In this document: positions 1 to 8,147 of the stretch, in pieces | Numbering within the stretch: position 1 is the first letter of the stretch | Layout of the letters: each line of letters starts with the position of its first letter | Assembly (NCBI GenBank): GCA_950054395.1 | Contig: CATLOZ010000007.1 | Coordinates: 1-37,704, forward strand | Length of the DNA stretch: 37,704 nucleotides | Origin: an uncultured Chloroflexota bacterium | GTDB lineage: Bacteria; Chloroflexota; Dehalococcoidia; Lucifugimonadales; GCA-002694895 | Direction: 5' to 3' | Made by a program: the position numbers and the translations under genes | The notes under the pieces: model-generated | Databases searched by the model: none | The model's input: the letters and a program-made list of their open reading frames with translations, nothing else | Told to the model about the DNA's origin: nothing

Positions 1-1512
1 GTGGATCCTGGCACAATGTCTCCTTATCAGCATGGAGAAGTATTTGTTACTGATGATGGGGCAGAAACAGATTTGGATTTAGGTCATTACGAAAGATTTA
101 CAGAAACAAGATTAAATGGTTTATCTAGTCTTACAGCAGGTCAGATCTATAAAAAAGTTATAGATAAAGAAAGGAGAGGAGATTTTTTAGGCAGAACTAT
201 ACAAGTAGTTCCGCATGTTACTAATGAAATCAAAGATAGAATCATTCAACTTGCTGAAAGTTCAAAATCGGATATTATAGTTGCTGAAGTTGGAGGAACT
301 GTAGGGGATATTGAAGGACTTCCTTTTTTAGAATCTATTAGACAATTTCCAAACCTTGTAGGCAAAGAAAATTGTTTTTATATACATGTAACATATTTGC
401 CATTTATAAATACAACTGGAGAATTAAAAACAAAACCTACTCAACATAGTGTTCGCGAACTTAGAAGTATTGGAATTAATCCGGATTCTATTATCTGTAG
501 AAGTGAATTTGATGTATCTGAAAAAATTAAAGAAAAAATTTCAATGTTTTGTGATGTTTCATTAGAAGCAGTGGTTTCTCTACCCACTTTAGATTCTGTA
601 TATAAAGTCCCTGTTAAATTAGAAGAAGAAAATTTGGGGAAATTATTATCTCATAATTTAAATTTAAATGCTAAAGAAGGTTATTTAGGTGAATGGATTT
701 CAGTGATATCTAAATCAAATAATACAAAAAATACAATCAAACTTGCTATAGTTGGGAAATATGTACAATTACAAGATTCATATTTATCTGTTAAAGAATC
801 ATTAATTCATGCTGGAATCAGCAATAATGTAGAAATTCAAATTGATTGGATTAATTCAGAAGAAATTAACATAAATAATACAAATGATATTTTCAAAGAT
901 ATAAAAGGGATAATTGTTCCGGGTGGATTTGATAAAAGAGGTACACAAGGAATGATTTATGCAAGCAGATATGCTCGTGAAAATAAAATTCCTTATTTGG
1001 GTTTATGTTTGGGACTGCAAATTATGGTTATTGAAGCTGCTAGAAATTTATTGGGATATGAGGATTCAAATTCTACTGAATTTGATGAAGCCACACCATT
1101 TCCTGTCATAGATTTAATGCCAGAGCAATTAAAAAACTTACATAAAGGTGGTTCAATGAGACTTGGATTATATGAATGCAAAATTGTAGACTCTACGTAT
1201 ACAAAAAAAATATATAAATCGAATAAGATAAAAGAAAGACATAGACATAGATATGAAATAAATAATAAGTATGTTAAGGAATTGAAAAATGTAGGATTAA
1301 TATCATCAGGAGTTCACCCGGAAGGAGATTTAGTAGAAATTATGGAATATAATGATCATCCTTTTATGATTGGAGTGCAATTTCATCCAGAATTTTTATC
1401 AACCCCTTTAAGCCCTCATCCATTGTTTGTTGAATTTGTTAAATCAGCATTAAATAATAAAGACATAAGATCTAATAAAATAAATAATGAAAAAGAAAGC
1501 CAGATTTCTTAA
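1..1512 (+). CDS. pyrG: CTP synthase, 5'-truncated by window edge
   Basis: CTP synthase makes CTP from UTP, ATP and glutamine, the last step of de novo pyrimidine nucleotide synthesis, in the cytoplasm. The reading frame is open from base 1. It begins inside the synthetase domain at the conserved VDPGTMSP segment, about residue 45 of a normal enzyme, so the GTG at base 1 is an internal Val codon and the P-loop lies outside the window. The HGEVFVTDDGAETDLDLGHYERF region and EVGGTVGDIE follow. The C-terminal class I glutamine amidotransferase domain has the nucleophile elbow GLCLGLQ (Cys336 in this frame) and HPEF (His462, Glu464). About 500 of the usual 535-550 residues are present. gyrA starts 12 bases downstream. 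Identity is certain; only the N-terminus is missing. Confidence 0.97.
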   Translation: MDPGTMSPYQHGEVFVTDDGAETDLDLGHYERFTETRLNGLSSLTAGQIYKKVIDKERRGDFLGRTIQVVPHVTNEIKDRIIQLAESSKSDIIVAEVGGTVGDIEGLPFLESIRQFPNLVGKENCFYIHVTYLPFINTTGELKTKPTQHSVRELRSIGINPDSIICRSEFDVSEKIKEKISMFCDVSLEAVVSLPTLDSVYKVPVKLEEENLGKLLSHNLNLNAKEGYLGEWISVISKSNNTKNTIKLAIVGKYVQLQDSYLSVKESLIHAGISNNVEIQIDWINSEEININNTNDIFKDIKGIIVPGGFDKRGTQGMIYASRYARENKIPYLGLCLGLQIMVIEAARNLLGYEDSNSTEFDEATPFPVIDLMPEQLKNLHKGGSMRLGLYECKIVDSTYTKKIYKSNKIKERHRHRYEINNKYVKELKNVGLISSGVHPEGDLVEIMEYNDHPFMIGVQFHPEFLSTPLSPHPLFVEFVKSALNNKDIRSNKINNEKESQIS

Positions 1513-1524
1513 TAGGAGATAGTT

Positions 1525-3999
1525 TTGGAGAAAAAATCTAAATTAACAATAATTGATGCAGAAATTAAAAATGAAATGGAGAAATCATATTTAGATTATG
1601 CTATGAGTGTGATTGTTTCTAGAGCATTACCAGATTTAAGAGATGGTTTAAAACCAGTTCATAGAAGAATTTTATATGCTATGCAAGATATAGGGGCAAG
1701 ACCGACAGCTTCATATTATAAAAGTGCAAGAATTGTAGGAGAAGTTTTAGGAAAGTATCATCCTCATAGTGATACTGCTGTTTATGATTCTATGGTGAGA
1801 ATGGCACAGGATTTTTCAATGAGATCAATATTAATTGATGGGCAGGGAAATTATGGCAGTATTGATAATGATCCTCCAGCTGCAATGAGGTATACAGAAG
1901 CTAGATTAAGTCCTATAGCTGAAGAAATGTTGGTAAATTTGCATGAAGAAACTGTAGATTTTGAAGAAAATTTTGATGGCTCATTAAAAGAGCCTATTGT
2001 TCTTCCAACTCGTTTACCTAATTTATTAATAAATGGAGGTTCAGGGATTGCAGTTGGTATGGCGACGAATATACCACCGCATAATCCTGCAGAAATATGC
2101 GAAGCTGTTAATTATTTAATTGATAATCCTTTATGTGATGATAGCGAGATTTTACGAATTGTAAAAGGACCTGATTTTCCAACAGGAGCTTTAATATTGG
2201 GTAAGGAAGGCATTCAATCTGCATATCTGACAGGACGAGGGAGTGTGATGATGCGTGCTGTTGCACAAATTGAAGAAAATAACAGTAGGTATAGGATTTT
2301 AATCAGCGAATTACCATATCAAGTAAATAAAGCAGCTTTAGTAGAAAAAATTGCTGATTTATCTAGAGATAAAAAAATTGAAGGTATTTCAGAAATAAGA
2401 GATGAATCAGATAGAGACGGGATTAGAGTTGTAATTGAATTGAAAAGAGGATCGCAGCCTATGGTTGTTTTAAACAATTTATATAAATTTACTTCAATGC
2501 AAACTAGTTTTGCTGTAAATATGGTTGCTCTTGATAAAGGTTTGCCTAAAATTTTAACTCTGAGGCATGCACTTACCGGATTTATTGAATTTCGAGAAGA
2601 AGTTGTAAATAGAAGGTCTAAGTTTGAATTAAAAAATTCAAAAAACAGAATTCATATTTTAGATGGTTTGTTAATTGCATTAAGTGATATAGATAAAATT
2701 ATTAGTACAATAAGAAATTCTAATGATGCTGAAGCTGCATCTAATAATTTGATGAAAGAATTTGATTTAACTGTAATACAAGTAAAGGCAATTTTAGAAA
2801 TGCAGTTAAGAAGATTAGCTGCATTAGAAACAGAAAAAATAAAAAATGAACATAAAGAAATAGAGATTAGAATCAAAGAATTAGATGTTTTGATAAATGA
2901 TAAGGAAAAAAGGCTTGAAATTGTTAAATCAGAAACTAATGAAGTTGCAAGTAAATTTGTTAAAAAACGATTAACAAAAATAATTAAAGAAGAAGGGTCT
3001 TTTGATAGAGCTGCTTTAGAACCTCATGAGAGTGTGGTTGTAACTTTGAGCTCCGGGCAATATATTAAAAGAATTCCAACTAAAACCTATCAATCTCAGC
3101 ATGCCGCTGGAAGAGGTAGAAGCGCTCAAGATTTAAAAGACGATGATCCTATGAAACAACTTTTAGTTGTAGATACTCATGATATATTATTGTTTTTTAC
3201 TAATAAAGGCAGAGTGTTTTCTTTGAATACTTATGAACTAAGGCCGGATGTTAATAGAAATACTAGAGGTGTACCAATATTAAACCTTGTACAAATAGAT
3301 GGCGTAAATGAAAAAATAACTTCTATGATTTCTGTAGGAAATTTAAAAGATCATTTAGATTCATCGCTAATATTTGTTACCAGGAAAGGAATAGTAAAAA
3401 AATTAAAAATTAATCATTTGTCTAATATTAGAAAATCTGGATTAAAAGTTATTAATATGTCAGTTGAAGATGAATTAATTAATGTAAGAATATTAAATTC
3501 AGAAGAAGACATAATGATTATTACTTCAAATGGAATGTCTATAAGATTTCCCAATTCTGATTTAAGAGAACTTGGTAGAAATGCTGCCGGTGTTAGAGGT
3601 ATAAGATTAAAAGGAGATGATCAAGTAGTTGGTATGGATGTAGGTTTACCTGAAGATAAACTTTTTGTTCTAAGTAGGCAAGGAAAAGGAAAGATGACCA
3701 GGCTTAACAAAGCTGAAGGCAGTGAGCCAATATATAGAATACAAAAAAGAGCTGGTGGAGGAGTGAAAACATTTAAATTAAAAAATACTGACAAAGTTTC
3801 TCATGCCGAGATTATTCCTGATAATACTGATTATATTTATATAATTTCAGATAAAGGATTAATTATGGTTAATCCGATGTCAGAAATGAAAGAAACAGCT
3901 GGACGTAACACTGGAGGAAATAAAATAATGAATGTATCTGCCGGAGATTATGTGTCTTGTTTTGTTTGCGTTAAATCTTTATTTGAAGATGATAAATAA
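1525..3999 (+). CDS. gyrA: DNA gyrase subunit A
   Basis: Breaks and rejoins DNA as the A subunit of type IIA topoisomerase, working with GyrB (encoded at 11741-13843) to add negative supercoils. The start is TTG, preceded by AGGAG about seven bases upstream. The 824-residue length is normal for the family. The winged-helix/tower part contains the MRYTEARL motif with catalytic Tyr123. The quinolone-binding region reads [10 protein letters not shown], with Ser where most GyrA proteins have Gly (E. coli position 81) and Thr at the E. coli Ser83 position. The C-terminal beta-pinwheel starts near residue 510. Its GyrA box, normally QRRGGKG, reads QHAAGRG. A ParC identity is possible because of this box, but the neighbouring pyrG and a single gyrB in the window favour gyrA. 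The next gene starts 9 bases after the stop. Confidence 0.93.
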   Translation: MEKKSKLTIIDAEIKNEMEKSYLDYAMSVIVSRALPDLRDGLKPVHRRILYAMQDIGARPTASYYKSARIVGEVLGKYHPHSDTAVYDSMVRMAQDFSMRSILIDGQGNYGSIDNDPPAAMRYTEARLSPIAEEMLVNLHEETVDFEENFDGSLKEPIVLPTRLPNLLINGGSGIAVGMATNIPPHNPAEICEAVNYLIDNPLCDDSEILRIVKGPDFPTGALILGKEGIQSAYLTGRGSVMMRAVAQIEENNSRYRILISELPYQVNKAALVEKIADLSRDKKIEGISEIRDESDRDGIRVVIELKRGSQPMVVLNNLYKFTSMQTSFAVNMVALDKGLPKILTLRHALTGFIEFREEVVNRRSKFELKNSKNRIHILDGLLIALSDIDKIISTIRNSNDAEAASNNLMKEFDLTVIQVKAILEMQLRRLAALETEKIKNEHKEIEIRIKELDVLINDKEKRLEIVKSETNEVASKFVKKRLTKIIKEEGSFDRAALEPHESVVVTLSSGQYIKRIPTKTYQSQHAAGRGRSAQDLKDDDPMKQLLVVDTHDILLFFTNKGRVFSLNTYELRPDVNRNTRGVPILNLVQIDGVNEKITSMISVGNLKDHLDSSLIFVTRKGIVKKLKINHLSNIRKSGLKVINMSVEDELINVRILNSEEDIMIITSNGMSIRFPNSDLRELGRNAAGVRGIRLKGDDQVVGMDVGLPEDKLFVLSRQGKGKMTRLNKAEGSEPIYRIQKRAGGGVKTFKLKNTDKVSHAEIIPDNTDYIYIISDKGLIMVNPMSEMKETAGRNTGGNKIMNVSAGDYVSCFVCVKSLFEDDK

Positions 4000-4008
4000 A
4001 TTTTTTTT

Positions 4009-4884
4009 ATGGACTTAAATTATAGTGAAATACATATAAAATATAATGATTATAATCTTGTTTGCTATGATTCAGGTATAAATAAAAATGAAAACACAAT
4101 ATTTTTATTAAATGGGGGGCCTGGATTACCATGTAATTATTTAAGAGATCCTCATCTTAAACTAATAAAAAATGGATTCAGAATTTTTACATATGATCAA
4201 TTAGGTTGTGGCAATTCTAGTAAACCCAAAGATTTAAATCTTTGGGATATAACCAGATATGTAGAAGAAGTTGAATTTGTAAGAAAAGAATTTGATTTAG
4301 GAAAAGTTATTTTATTAGGGCATTCATGGGGTGGGTGGCTTAGTATAGAATATGCTATTAAATATCAAAACAATATAAATAAATTAATATTAGAAAATAC
4401 TTGTGGTGATATGCCTCATATGATAGGTGAACTGAATAGACTGCGGAATGGATTGGGTAACGAAACTGTTAAAATGATGATGAAACATGAAGCTGAAGGG
4501 ACTTTAGATCATGAAGAATACCAAGCTGCGATCACTATTTTAAATTATCGTCATGTTTGCAGACTGGATGTTTGGCCTCAATCAATTTACGATTCGTTAG
4601 ATGACTGGAATATGGATGTTTATGGTACTATGCAAGGTCCAAATGAGTTTTTGTATACAGGGAATTTAAAAGATTGGAATAGAATTGAAGAAATGAAAAC
4701 AATTAATATTCCTACTCTTATAACAGTTGGAATGCATGATGAATTAACCCCATCTTGTGCTATGAGAATGGATAATTCTTTACCGAATTCAAAGGTAAAG
4801 GTGTTTAAAAATAGTTCTCACATGCCATTTTATGAAGAACCTGAAAATTATTTTAAAGTATTGGAAGGTTTTCTATCCCAATAA
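4009..4884 (+). CDS. pip: proline iminopeptidase-like alpha/beta hydrolase (S33)
   Basis: Probable cytoplasmic aminopeptidase that removes N-terminal proline (or similar residues) from peptides. It is a 291-residue alpha/beta hydrolase without a signal peptide. The S33 hallmark GGPG (LLNGGPGLP) forms the oxyanion hole near residue 36. DQLGCGNSSKP matches the conserved segment before the nucleophile. The nucleophile elbow is GHSWGGW with Ser106, and the remaining triad residues are Asp244 (GMHDELTP) and His271 (NSSHMPFYEEP). It starts with ATG 9 bases after gyrA in the same direction and has no clear Shine-Dalgarno sequence, so it may depend on readthrough from gyrA. Substrate preference is inferred from the family; S33 also includes other aminopeptidases and hydrolases. 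Confidence 0.8.
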   Translation: MDLNYSEIHIKYNDYNLVCYDSGINKNENTIFLLNGGPGLPCNYLRDPHLKLIKNGFRIFTYDQLGCGNSSKPKDLNLWDITRYVEEVEFVRKEFDLGKVILLGHSWGGWLSIEYAIKYQNNINKLILENTCGDMPHMIGELNRLRNGLGNETVKMMMKHEAEGTLDHEEYQAAITILNYRHVCRLDVWPQSIYDSLDDWNMDVYGTMQGPNEFLYTGNLKDWNRIEEMKTINIPTLITVGMHDELTPSCAMRMDNSLPNSKVKVFKNSSHMPFYEEPENYFKVLEGFLSQ

Positions 4885-5462
4885 TCTAAGGGATTCTTAT
4901 AATTAACGTTAGAAGCATTAATTACTAATTTTTAATATATCTTGGTGGAAGATACAAGTTAGATACTCATTCCCACATGATCCCAATGCGAGTGAGTGCC
5001 GACTATCGAACCTATAATTCCATATAGCTACTAATTAATTCAAATCTAATTGCAAAACATTTAAATGTAACTTATTATTTTAATGATATTTATAATAATA
5101 ATGGTAAATTTACTTTTTGCCTCTTGATTGTTAAAAAAAACTTTCCCCATTGACTTTTTAATATTGTTGGAATTGTAAGAAAAGTTATTTCAAAATTAAA
5201 TTGTCACTTGTATGTAAAGCCTACAACAACAAACTCTAAGTCATGCATCCCTATCAACTAATAATTACAGCAACTAAAGTAACCTCCCAATACCACGCAA
5301 TACCGTTACAAGAAAAGCTCGTCCGAGAATTTGAATATCCATGCATTAATAAATAATGGATCAGAAAGCCAATCGGCATGGGAAATCGGGGAGGGTTTGG
5401 GTACATTTATGGGTACAATGGATTATTATTCTAGATTGATACTCCGGGTTTCCCCTTTAGTA
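4885..5462. other. 578-base stretch without a convincing gene
   Basis: The largest non-coding gap in the window, between the S33 hydrolase and the 3' end of tRNA-Pro. Most is AT-rich with stops in all frames. Two patches look different. Bases about 4940-5035 are richer in G and C and contain an imperfect inverted repeat (ACTCATTC at about 4965, GAGTGAGT at about 4990). They read as short open stretches on both strands: DTHSHMIP on plus, THSHWDH on minus, each ending within about 25 codons. Bases about 5320-5460 are also GC-richer and hold a short direct repeat, GGGTACA at 5399 and 5411. I recognise no RNA family or protein. It could be the decayed end of an element once inserted at the tRNA, or ordinary degraded sequence. 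Confidence 0.4.
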
Positions 5463-5534
5463 TCGGGGTGGTCGGGGTCGAACCGACGACCTCCTGTTCC
5501 CAAAACAGGCGCGCTACCACTGCGCCACACCCCG
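5463..5534 (-). tRNA. tRNA-Pro, anticodon UGG
   Basis: Reading the minus strand, a full cloverleaf folds. The acceptor stem CGGGGTG pairs with CACCCCG. The D arm is GCGC-AGTGGTA-GCGC, the anticodon stem CCTGT/ACAGG holds a TTTGGGA loop (anticodon TGG, G37), the variable loop has five bases, and the T arm is GTCGG-TTCGACC-CCGAC. The discriminator base is A and CCA is not encoded. The C at position 1 is as usual for tRNA-Pro. The gene starts 8 bases after the stop codon of the PAC2-like gene, in the same direction, so it is probably transcribed as the last member of that operon and cut out by RNase P and 3' nucleases. No terminator hairpin with a T-run is seen just after it. Confidence 0.96.
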
Positions 5535-5542
5535 TTTATAAA

Positions 5543-6430
5543 TTATTCTTCAAATTTTGATGACATACTATCTAAAAAGTCTTCCAAATCATCAGACATA
5601 GGTGAGTTTTGGTCAATGTTTTCATCAAATAAGTTTTTGTCTGGTTTTGAGAAATTAGAATCGTAATATTTTTCTAATGCAGAAACTAATTTATTTAATT
5701 CAGGGTTAAATTTTAAAGATTCTGTAAAATCTTTATATTGAGTTTCTCCAAATGAATTATCAGCTATAGAAGAATCTAAATCGTAAATTTCTGATAAGCA
5801 TTCTAATATTTTTGCTGAAGCAAAATAGTCATTGTCAAGCTGTATATATTGAGGGATATGAACCATTAAATTTGAGGTTTCAATATTAATTTTTGATAAT
5901 TTTTCAGATAATAAATTTATAATACTAGTTGGTCCCTGATATTTGTTATTTGAAGTTCTGATTAATTTAGATTTTCTCAAGTTAGAACCACTGACTACTA
6001 ATGGTCTGGTATGAGGTACAGAGTCATACATGCTTCCAATTCTGCAATATTCTTTTATATTTAAGTCTTTAAACACTTTAAATAGATTTTGTATTAATAA
6101 TTCAGCATTGTAATGAGGTTCTCTTATATCAATGAATAGAAATGAAATGTCTTTATTTTTATGATTACCTAAACTAATTTCTATATTTGGAATTAATAAT
6201 TTTCTTTTATCTTTAATATATTTGAATCTTGGCCTATATCTAGTAAAATCAAAAAAGGAGCCCGGATTTTTCAATGATCCCACAAGTTTTGCATCTGTAA
6301 TATTTTTTAATTTATTTAATGCAATAGATCCAACTCTCCCTGCATTTATCCAGGGTCTTAATGTTGATATTGCAATCAAATCACCTTTTATATCAAGGTT
6401 TTTATTTGTAAATTTAATTATTTCTTCCAT
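5543..6430 (-). CDS. PAC2 family protein (proteasome-assembly-chaperone-like fold)
   Basis: A 295-residue soluble protein that resembles the PAC2 family, named after a eukaryotic/archaeal proteasome assembly chaperone and present in many Actinobacteria and Chloroflexota with no settled function. Family-like features are the early segment with strand, RVGSIALNKL helix and AKLVGSL strand, followed by FFDFTRYRP. Later come SFLFIDIREPHY (strand and loop), the helical stretch around residues 110-125, a GSMYDSVPHTRP segment, and the predicted helical C-terminal third. The tail (about 265-295) is rich in Asp, Ser and Glu and looks disordered. It starts with ATG 18 bases after the stop of the 148-aa gene and is followed at once by tRNA-Pro. 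No proteasome gene is seen in this window. Family assignment is by pattern only. Confidence 0.62.
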   Translation of the reverse strand: MEEIIKFTNKNLDIKGDLIAISTLRPWINAGRVGSIALNKLKNITDAKLVGSLKNPGSFFDFTRYRPRFKYIKDKRKLLIPNIEISLGNHKNKDISFLFIDIREPHYNAELLIQNLFKVFKDLNIKEYCRIGSMYDSVPHTRPLVVSGSNLRKSKLIRTSNNKYQGPTSIINLLSEKLSKINIETSNLMVHIPQYIQLDNDYFASAKILECLSEIYDLDSSIADNSFGETQYKDFTESLKFNPELNKLVSALEKYYDSNFSKPDKNLFDENIDQNSPMSDDLEDFLDSMSSKFEE

Positions 6431-6448
6431 AAAATATGTCTATTAGAA

Positions 6449-6895
6449 CTAATATTTTTTTATATAAAATTTTCTTCCATATGGTTGTATATAATAATCT
6501 GAAACATTTTTTAACAAAGTAGAAAGTTTTTCTTCCCCTATATCTCTTGGGAATTGAGACATTTCCCATAACTCAGATAATTGTTTGCTTATTTGTTTAG
6601 CAGTTAATGGTTTATTATTATTGTAAACAAATAATCTGAACAAGGCTTCTTTTACAGGAGTTTTTGGTTCCAAAAATGATTTTGAATTTTTATATATTGT
6701 TCCAAGTTCTTCCATATGTTTTTCTGGTTCATTAATATTTGAGATAGAAGTAGCATTATTCTTAGTTTCTTTTTTATTATTTTGATTTTTCATATCTTCT
6801 ATTCTGGTATGTAGTAGTAATGATAAAGATTTTCTTTGATCATCAGTTAGATTGTTAAACCTTATTGAATATTTAATTTTATCTTGAGTTTTCAT
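6449..6895 (-). CDS. hypothetical protein, possible winged-helix C-terminus
   Basis: I do not recognise this 148-residue protein. It starts with ATG behind AGGAG. Residues 1-35 are charged and probably helical, 36-60 are Asn/Lys/Glu-rich and likely a flexible linker, and 75-148 look folded. That last part holds two or three helices (PVKEALFRLFVYNNN, LTAKQISKQLSELW, EKLSTLLKNV) followed by two strands ending YIQPYGRKFYIKKY. This layout is consistent with a winged helix-turn-helix domain, but I see no diagnostic motif. There is no signal peptide or membrane segment. It lies 11 bases after moeA and 18 bases before the PAC2-like gene in the pheST-moeA operon. Its reading frame is real, judged by codon use, Shine-Dalgarno and tight packing. 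Confidence 0.7.
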   Translation of the reverse strand: MKTQDKIKYSIRFNNLTDDQRKSLSLLLHTRIEDMKNQNNKKETKNNATSISNINEPEKHMEELGTIYKNSKSFLEPKTPVKEALFRLFVYNNNKPLTAKQISKQLSELWEMSQFPRDIGEEKLSTLLKNVSDYYIQPYGRKFYIKKY

Positions 6896-6906
6896 TTTTC
6901 TCCTTT

Positions 6907-8145
6907 TTATAAAAGATTTGCATTATCAAATATTTCAATTTCAACATGTGCACCCTTTTTAAGAATTTTACAATTTTCTGGAACATTAGCCAATCCATTG
7001 GAATTATCAAATGATGAAAGTATATGTGAACTATTGTTTTGAAATGGAGTAGCAATTAGTTGACCTTCTATTCTTTCAACCTTAACTCTTGCAAACATAT
7101 TTCTCCGTGAATGATTTTTAATTTGATCATTTAGTATAGCTGAAGTAATATTTGGTTGATAATTAATTAATCCTTGCATATTTAATAATGAAGGAAAAAC
7201 AAATTTAATCATAAGAACTATTGTGCTGACAGGATTTCCGGGGAGTCCAAAAAAAGGAATATTTTTCCCCCTTCCTTGTACATAACCATATAAAAATGGT
7301 TTGCCAGGTTGAATATTTACTGACCAGAAGGAAATTTTTCCATGCTCTTTAATAACTTCTTTTATATAATCTCTATCTCCAACTGACACCCCAGCAGTAC
7401 ATATAATTGCATCACTATTAATTGATTCTCTTAATATTGATTCTATTGATCTTATTGCATCTTTGGCTATTCCAACTATTTTTGGTATTCCACCTACACT
7501 TTTAACTAGAGATGCAATTGTTAATGCATTAGAATCATAAATTGTAAATGGTTTTAATTTGTCACCAGGAGTAATTAATTCGTTCCCTGTTGAAATTATG
7601 CTGATTATAGGTTTTTTGTAAACTTTTATATTACTTATTCCATTTGCAGCTAATTTGGCTACATCAAATGATCTAATTTTTTCACCTTTGGATATTATTT
7701 TTTCACCAATATTAAAATCACTACCTTTTTTACGTATGTTATCTCCGATATTTATATTTTTATCATATGAAATATAATTTAGTGATTTATTATTAGATTT
7801 AATTAAGGTTATATCTTCTTTAGGAATAACACAGTTTGCTTCAAGGGGTATTGGAGCACCTGTCATAATTTTAATGGCAGAGTTTTTTTTAATTTTAGGG
7901 ACGAAATCATCTCCTGGATACACTTCCCCTATAATTTTCAGTTTTTTTACAGAACTTTCATTTGACTCATCTAATATTAAAGCATAACCATCCATTGAGG
8001 AATTATCCCATCTAGGGAGGTTGATATTAGTTAAAATATCTTCAAATGATATTCTGTCTAAAGAATCTATAAGGTCTACATTTTCTGATTTTAATTTATT
8101 TGTAGATTCAAGGATTATATTTTTTGCATCTTCAACTGATATCAT
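6907..8145 (-). CDS. moeA: molybdopterin molybdenumtransferase MoeA
   Basis: Inserts molybdate into adenylylated molybdopterin, the last common step of molybdenum cofactor synthesis, in the cytoplasm. The 412-residue length is typical. Family motifs appear in order: LPRWDNSSMDGYAL near residue 45, KIMTGAPIP near 90, the MoaB/Mog-like domain with ISIISTGNELITPGD near 180, TAGVSVGDRDY near 250, PGKPFLYG, and FGLPGNPVSTIV near 300. The C-terminal beta-barrel domain IV follows. The ATG lies 2 bases past the stop codon of pheT, so translation is probably coupled. It sits in a pheS-pheT-moeA operon. The molybdenum hydroxylase subunit at 33277-35526 is a likely user of the cofactor. No other cofactor-synthesis gene is in the window. 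Confidence 0.95.
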   Translation of the reverse strand: MISVEDAKNIILESTNKLKSENVDLIDSLDRISFEDILTNINLPRWDNSSMDGYALILDESNESSVKKLKIIGEVYPGDDFVPKIKKNSAIKIMTGAPIPLEANCVIPKEDITLIKSNNKSLNYISYDKNINIGDNIRKKGSDFNIGEKIISKGEKIRSFDVAKLAANGISNIKVYKKPIISIISTGNELITPGDKLKPFTIYDSNALTIASLVKSVGGIPKIVGIAKDAIRSIESILRESINSDAIICTAGVSVGDRDYIKEVIKEHGKISFWSVNIQPGKPFLYGYVQGRGKNIPFFGLPGNPVSTIVLMIKFVFPSLLNMQGLINYQPNITSAILNDQIKNHSRRNMFARVKVERIEGQLIATPFQNNSSHILSSFDNSNGLANVPENCKILKKGAHVEIEIFDNANLL

Positions 8146-8147
8146 AA

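Noticed and set aside
1-3. GTG at base 1 as a start codon
   Set aside because: It encodes the internal Val of the conserved VDPGTM segment of CTP synthase; the true start lies before the window.
5380-5462. Possible integrase fragment next to the tRNA
   Set aside because: Short open stretches on both strands carry no tyrosine-recombinase motif; kept only as a speculative remark about the empty region.
5331-5666. Open frame across the tRNA-Pro on the plus strand (contains SNRRPPVPKTGALPLRHTP)
   Set aside because: This is the well-known spurious translation of an antisense tRNA; the frame also runs into the end of the PAC2-like gene on the other strand.
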